Shown here in pieces: positions 59,298 through 64,000 of a DNA stretch of 64,000 bases. The DNA is from JBMORL01 sp049322335. GTDB lineage: Bacteria > Bacteroidota > Bacteroidia > Flavobacteriales_D > UBA2798. A program made the position numbers and the translations under genes. Where the stretch lies: positions 82,494 through 146,493 of the forward strand of contig JBMORL010000036.1 in assembly GCA_049322335.1 (NCBI GenBank), read 5' to 3'. Positions within the stretch are counted from its first letter, which is position 1; each line of letters starts with the position of its first letter. The notes under the pieces are model-generated. The model had not been told where the DNA came from. It searched no databases and worked only from the letters and a program-made list of their open reading frames with translations.

Positions 59298-61333
59298 TGA
59301 AGAAAATAATTTTAGTTTGGCTGATTGTTTTTTGCAATGTGATTTTTGCGCAGGATAACCAACCGCGTATTGATTCACTGGAAAAAGTATTGAAAACCTG
59401 TAGCGATGCAAAAAAAATAATCGACCTGAAAATGGAGATTGAAGAGCTACGATACAATTTTGATGAAAATTTCTGGATCAAATTATCGAACGAAGCAAAA
59501 CTGGCCGGTTACACTGAAGCACAGGCCAAGTGCATCAATAATGCAGGATTCATTTTAGCCTCACAGGGAAAACAGGATGAGGCGATCACACACTATCAAA
59601 ATGCACTTGACCTGTACCGGAAAATTGATTCCAAAAAAGGAATGGCGGGAACCTACAACGATCTTGCTGCCATTTATGAAGACATAAAAGAAAACGACAA
59701 GGCGCTTGAGTATTATGAAAAATCATATGACCTGTTTACGGAAAGCAGAGACAGTCTTGGCATTTCACTGGCTTCGCATAACCTATCAACGTTATATGCT
59801 GACGCCAAAGATTATTCAAAGTCGAAAGAATATGCATTAAAAAGCCTGGGGATTTCCAAACGCATCAACGACCTGCAGGGGCTGCCTTCTATTTTACAAA
59901 ACCTGGGAACCATTCTCCAGCACGAGGGAAACCTGGATTCGGCCATGATCTATTTTCGTGATGCGTATTCTATATCAAAATCCACCGGGTTTCTTCCGGG
60001 AATGGCTTTTACCGGTTTATCCATCGGCAACGCTTATTATACAAAATATAAAGAAGGATCAAAAGACCACCTGGCTCAAAACCATTTGAAAGATTCTGCC
60101 GAATACTATATTCTTTCCAGCTATGATATCGGTCTAACTATCCAGAGCCCGGAGATAAGAAAAAGAGCCAGTCAGCATCTGATGAATTTTTATGCCAGCG
60201 AAAAAAAATGGGAGGACGCTTACCGTTATGCCAAAACCTATTATGGCCTGAAAGATACTCTCGCCAATGCCGAAAAACAAAAAGATATCCTGCGCAGCCA
60301 GATGGAATATGAACACAATTTGGAAATATTAAAGACAGAAGAAGAGAGTAAGGCACAACAGGCGCTATCTGATGAAAGATCAAAAAGACAAACATATGTG
60401 ATCATTGGGGCGGTAATTATTGTTATTATTCTTGCCGCATTTACAGTAATTATAATAAGAAGATGGAAACTCACACAATCACAGAAAATAATTATTGAAC
60501 ACCAGAAAGAACTGGTGGAAGAAAAACAAAAAGAAGTCATCGACTCCATTAATTACGCACAGCGTATTCAAAATGCTATTTTGCCATCGGATGACGACTG
60601 GAAGAAATTATTTCCTTCGAGTTTTATTTTTTACCAGCCAAAAGACATTGTTGCCGGTGACTTTTACTGGTGTGAAAAAGTGAACGACACTATTTTTGTT
60701 GCTGCCGCAGATTGTACGGGACATGGAGTTCCGGGAGCAATGGTAAGTGTAATTTGCAGTAATGCACTTAATAAAACGGTATTGGAGCTTGGCATATCTG
60801 ATCCGGGAAAAATACTTGATCAAACACGTGAATTGGTTGTTGAGCGATTTTCAAAATCGGGAAAAGACGTGAAAGACGGAATGGATATTTCGTTAATCAG
60901 CATGAATATAAATACTAAAAAAATTAAATGGGCGGGGGCAAATAATCCGTTGTGGATAGTGAAGAGTGATGAGTCAGAAGCGATGAGTGAAATGCATTCA
61001 AACTCATCACCCGTCACTGATCACTTATCACTTATTGAAATTAAACCCGATAAACAGCCCATTGGAAAAACGGATGATCCAAAACCATTTACTACGCATG
61101 AATTGAAAATTAAACAGGGTGATTTTCTTTTTTTATTTACAGACGGTTATGCCGACCAGTTTGGAGGGCCAAAGGGGAAAAAATTCAAATACTCGAATCT
61201 TCAGAAATTGTTATTGGAGAACTCAGATAAAAATCCGGAACTAATTAAACAAACATTATCTGATACTTTCAAAGTCTGGAAACAGGATCTTGAGCAGGTG
61301 GATGATATTTGTATAATAGGAATTAAAGCATGA
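59294..61333 (+). CDS. SpoIIE-type phosphatase with TPR sensor (second of three)
   Basis: About 679 residues. A signal peptide (MKKIILVWLIVFCNVIFAQ) is followed by some six TPR repeats (about 80-330: YNDLAAIYEDIKENDKALEYYEKS). A membrane helix lies near 370-390 and a coiled linker KEVIDSINYAQRIQNAILP precedes the SpoIIE domain with FVAAADCTGHGVPGAMVSVICSN, KDGMDISLI and FTDGYADQFGGPKGKK. Sensor outside, phosphatase inside is inferred. Between two conserved strands of the catalytic domain it has about 24 residues absent from its neighbour, encoded by a dispersed repeat (60958-61032). Starts and stops overlap both neighbours. Confidence 0.9.
   Translation: MMKKIILVWLIVFCNVIFAQDNQPRIDSLEKVLKTCSDAKKIIDLKMEIEELRYNFDENFWIKLSNEAKLAGYTEAQAKCINNAGFILASQGKQDEAITHYQNALDLYRKIDSKKGMAGTYNDLAAIYEDIKENDKALEYYEKSYDLFTESRDSLGISLASHNLSTLYADAKDYSKSKEYALKSLGISKRINDLQGLPSILQNLGTILQHEGNLDSAMIYFRDAYSISKSTGFLPGMAFTGLSIGNAYYTKYKEGSKDHLAQNHLKDSAEYYILSSYDIGLTIQSPEIRKRASQHLMNFYASEKKWEDAYRYAKTYYGLKDTLANAEKQKDILRSQMEYEHNLEILKTEEESKAQQALSDERSKRQTYVIIGAVIIVIILAAFTVIIIRRWKLTQSQKIIIEHQKELVEEKQKEVIDSINYAQRIQNAILPSDDDWKKLFPSSFIFYQPKDIVAGDFYWCEKVNDTIFVAAADCTGHGVPGAMVSVICSNALNKTVLELGISDPGKILDQTRELVVERFSKSGKDVKDGMDISLISMNINTKKIKWAGANNPLWIVKSDESEAMSEMHSNSSPVTDHLSLIEIKPDKQPIGKTDDPKPFTTHELKIKQGDFLFLFTDGYADQFGGPKGKKFKYSNLQKLLLENSDKNPELIKQTLSDTFKVWKQDLEQVDDICIIGIKA
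60958..61032. repeat. Dispersed inverted repeat inserted within the phosphatase coding sequence
   Basis: Left arm AGTGAAGAGTGATGAGT (60958-60974) and right arm ACTCATCAC..TCACTGATCACTTATCACT (61002-61032) are near complements of each other. The right arm shares CACTGATCACT with 53211-53221. The reading frame is kept open. Confidence 0.75.
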
Positions 61334-64000
61334 GGTTCGGGTTTTATATTGTTTTTTTTCTTGTAGCTAATTTTGCATTTTCTCAAAACATTGTTCCTGT
61401 TACAGATCCTGTAACAAAAAAACTGGGCCGACCCGAAGTGTTTTCGGGTATTATTCCTGAAAAGATTTTTGTAAACACAGAAGTTAATTTTCAGAACTAT
61501 TCCATCAGGGAAGGGCTGGCTCAGTCGCAGGTTAATAAAATTTATATCGATAAAAGAAACAGAATCTGGGTGGCAACTCATGGAGGCGGAGTAAGTGTTT
61601 TTAATGGCATTAATTTTACAACTATAAATAAATTAAACGGGTTAAGCAATAACATTGTCTGGGATATCACCGAAGATCATACCGGAAGGATTTGGATCGC
61701 GACCGATGAAGGAATTACTATTTATGATGGCAAAAATTTTAGTTATCTGAATGAAAAAGACAGTTTGAAAAGTCCGTATGTGTGGTGTTTATTCAACGAC
61801 TCTAAAAACAGGATGTGGATAGGAACCTCAGGTGGAGGGGTTTCTGTTTATGACGATGGAAATATCACTACTTATTTCCTGGATGACACTGAAAAGGGAA
61901 ATGATCAGATCTACTGTGTTGAGGAAGACAAAAAAGGAAATTTTTGGATGGGAACACATAATGGCGGTTTAATCAGATATGACGGGCATACATTTCATAC
62001 ATTCAAATTTTCCACCAAGGGAGAAAATATTATTAAAGATATTATAGAAACAAAAAACGGAAATATATATGGCGCTTCACTGGATGGATTAATAGTTGTG
62101 GAGAATGACACAGCATTTGTTAAAAAAGTTATAAAAGAAATTCCCCAAACCAACCGGTTGTATAGTATTTATGAAGATGAAAACAATATTCTCTGGATGG
62201 CATCTATGATTGGATTGTTGCGATATGACGGCACCGTTTTTTTTCATTTCGGAACGAACGAAGGACTGCCGGATAACTTTTTACGTGCTATTACAAAAGA
62301 TAACTGGGGCAATTTCTGGATCGGAACAGTAAGCAACGGCCTGGTAAAATACCGGTCCAACGGATTTTCATATTATACATCAAAAAGCGGATTGCCTTCC
62401 GAAAATATCAATTGTGTCTTTCATGATTCAAAACAGCACACCTGGATAGGGACCCAGGATGCAGGACTGATAAAATATGACGGGAAAGACTATTATCATT
62501 ATAACTTAAACGAAAAAACCGGATTTATCTGGTCTTCCATAACTGCCATTACTGAAGATAAGGAAGGAAATATATGGATAGGAACAGCAGAAAACGGATT
62601 ACTTAAACATGATGGAAAAACTTTTTTTCTCTACTCACGCAAACAAGGACTGAGCTCAGATAAGATCACTGCTATTCAACCAATGAATAACGGGGAAATT
62701 TGGGCAGGAACACAATGGGCGTTAAATAAAATAGGGAACGACAGTGTCTCATTTTTTCAGATGGCACAGGGATTATCGCATTTTTATATTGTATCCTTAA
62801 AAGAAACACATGACGGAAATTTATGGATCGGAACGTATGGTGGTGGCGCATCTTATTACGACAAAAAGTATTTTTATAACTTCAATGATTCAACAGGGCT
62901 TTTAAACAATAATATTCTGGCTATTGAAACCGATCGTTATGATAATACCTGGTTTTCCTGTTTTGGCGAGGGTATTTGCGTGATACGTTCAGGATGGATC
63001 CCCGGTAAAAATAAGCCTGAATGGATGCATCTTACTTCTTCCAACGGGCTTCCGGATGATGCTATTTCATTTATTCATTCCGACAGGGAATGGAATATGT
63101 GGATTGGAACCAGTAAAGGATTATCATTTATTTCCAACAGGAATAAAAATATTTTTGAAAGTGTTCCTGAAATAAAAACTTTCCGGCATACAGAAGGGTT
63201 TACGGGAATAGAATGTACTTCAGCAAAAATCACAGAAGATAACGAAAAATCGTTGTGGATACCTTCCAAAAAAATGCTCGTGAGATTTTGGTTCAAAAAA
63301 AATAAAGATCTCAAACAACCTCCGTTTCTCATTTTTGATGAAATTAAATTAAATATGGAAAAACCTGACTGGGATTCATTATCAGGCGTAACATTTCGTT
63401 CCATAAATAAATGGAATAATTTTCCGGAAGAACTGGAACTCGAATGGTATAATAATCACCTCCAATTCTCATTTACCGGTATAAGTTATATAGATCCCGG
63501 AGCAGTAGAATACCAATGGAAAATGGAAGGATCAGATCCAAAATGGAGCGACTGGAGCAAAACACATCAAATCACTTATTCCAATCTTGATCCGGGAAAA
63601 TATACATTAAAAATAAAAGCAAGAAGCTCGGAGGATGTTGTATCTGAAGAACTAAATTTTTCATTTGTAATACATCCTGCCTGGTGGCAAACCTTGTGGT
63701 TTAGAACTATCGGAATAGTATTTTTTCTTTTTGTCATTATTTCCATTTTCAGGTTGCGCACCAGGGCGTTGAGAAAACGTCAGCAGATTCTTGAAAAAAC
63801 TGTTACAGAAAGAACAGAAGAAGTGGTAAAACAAAAAGAACTTATCGAAGAAAAACACCGGGAGATTACAGACAGTATCAATTATGCAGAAAGAATACAA
63901 CGTGCACTGATGTCGGGCGAAACGATTCTGAAACGCTATGTAAAAGACTATTTCATTTATTTCAATCCGAAAGAAGCTGTGAGCGGAGATTTTTACTGGG
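61330..64000 (+). CDS. Propeller-type sensor with SpoIIE phosphatase, partial at the window edge (third of three)
   Basis: The frame opens at the ATG overlapping the upstream stop (ATGA) and stays open to the last base, about 890 residues so far. A signal peptide (to about residue 19) is followed by repeated two-component-regulator propeller blades (IWIGTxxGGxxxYDG pattern, e.g. RMWIGTSGGGVSVYDDG, NFWMGTHNGGLIRYDG) that should form two seven-bladed propellers. A Y_Y_Y domain (QFSFTGISYIDPGAVEYQWKMEG) and one membrane helix near residue 795 follow. The linker REITDSINYAERIQRALM then leads into the start of a phosphatase (FNPKEAVSGDFYW). The catalytic half lies beyond the window. Confidence 0.9.
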   Translation, partial: MRFGFYIVFFLVANFAFSQNIVPVTDPVTKKLGRPEVFSGIIPEKIFVNTEVNFQNYSIREGLAQSQVNKIYIDKRNRIWVATHGGGVSVFNGINFTTINKLNGLSNNIVWDITEDHTGRIWIATDEGITIYDGKNFSYLNEKDSLKSPYVWCLFNDSKNRMWIGTSGGGVSVYDDGNITTYFLDDTEKGNDQIYCVEEDKKGNFWMGTHNGGLIRYDGHTFHTFKFSTKGENIIKDIIETKNGNIYGASLDGLIVVENDTAFVKKVIKEIPQTNRLYSIYEDENNILWMASMIGLLRYDGTVFFHFGTNEGLPDNFLRAITKDNWGNFWIGTVSNGLVKYRSNGFSYYTSKSGLPSENINCVFHDSKQHTWIGTQDAGLIKYDGKDYYHYNLNEKTGFIWSSITAITEDKEGNIWIGTAENGLLKHDGKTFFLYSRKQGLSSDKITAIQPMNNGEIWAGTQWALNKIGNDSVSFFQMAQGLSHFYIVSLKETHDGNLWIGTYGGGASYYDKKYFYNFNDSTGLLNNNILAIETDRYDNTWFSCFGEGICVIRSGWIPGKNKPEWMHLTSSNGLPDDAISFIHSDREWNMWIGTSKGLSFISNRNKNIFESVPEIKTFRHTEGFTGIECTSAKITEDNEKSLWIPSKKMLVRFWFKKNKDLKQPPFLIFDEIKLNMEKPDWDSLSGVTFRSINKWNNFPEELELEWYNNHLQFSFTGISYIDPGAVEYQWKMEGSDPKWSDWSKTHQITYSNLDPGKYTLKIKARSSEDVVSEELNFSFVIHPAWWQTLWFRTIGIVFFLFVIISIFRLRTRALRKRQQILEKTVTERTEEVVKQKELIEEKHREITDSINYAERIQRALMSGETILKRYVKDYFIYFNPKEAVSGDFYW

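Overview
The window is a gene-dense chromosomal segment of a member of the Bacteroidota. The evidence is the gliding/T9SS lipoprotein GldH, two proteins with type IX secretion C-terminal domains, a PorV/PorQ-family barrel, a SusC-like TonB receptor with an N-terminal carboxypeptidase-regulatory-like domain, a RicT (PSP1) protein, a DUF4271 gene, and many copies of the Bacteroidota -7 promoter element TAnnTTTG. No rRNA, tRNA, prophage or CRISPR array was seen. I cannot name the genus.

Layout. 1-3.4 kb: minus-strand run of a flippase-like membrane protein, a GT2 glycosyltransferase and an oligopeptide-type ABC permease, head-to-head with ruvC. 4.0-4.9 kb: greA and a HIT protein. 4.9-14.1 kb: minus-strand operon TonB receptor - 1400-residue T9SS cargo - PorV/PorQ barrel. 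14.4-17.7 kb: small envelope proteins (including a degenerate Rieske lipoprotein), ahcY and a WG-repeat protein. 17.8-20.9 kb: lipid and translation genes (Sfp-type transferase, G1P prenyltransferase, TMP-synthase-like protein, PlsC, GatC). 21-23.3 kb: T9SS surface protein with lamin-tail and PKD domains. 23.4-33.2 kb: queuosine-precursor transporter, glyS, pgk, holB, ricT, gldH, PBP1A. 33.2-39.2 kb: CoA-transferase pair, then two AT-rich membrane proteins flanking an FAD oxidoreductase. 39.2-44.5 kb: dual ABC ATPase, SAM-I riboswitch plus homoserine dehydrogenase, and two sugar transferases. 44.5-51.1 kb: O-antigen-ligase-like protein, S41 protease, rnpA, hemD-like, DUF4271, acyl-CoA dehydrogenase. 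51.1-53.2 kb: an IS200/RAYT-type transposase and a hypothetical secreted protein between two 91-bp copies of a triple-hairpin repeat. 53.2-56.5 kb: hemA - STAS-like - hemC/hemD fusion. 56.6-57.8 kb: class V aminotransferase. 57.9-64 kb: three translationally coupled SpoIIE-type phosphatases with different sensor halves; the last runs off the window.

How it fits together. Much of the window serves the envelope: secretion and display of surface proteins (TonB receptor, PorV/PorQ barrel, T9SS cargos, GldH), peptidoglycan (PBP1A), lipids (PlsC, prenyl-glycerol phosphate synthase) and LPS (GT2, GT9, ligase-like). Haem synthesis occupies hemA, hemC-hemD and a second hemD. SAM metabolism appears as ahcY and a SAM-I riboswitch on homoserine dehydrogenase. 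The most unusual items are the three-phosphatase cassette with a dispersed repeat inserted in frame in the middle gene, the transposase with triple-hairpin repeats, the zinc-ribbon insert in PBP1A, the interlocked leaderless ruvC/flippase promoters, and the receptor - giant cargo - barrel operon.
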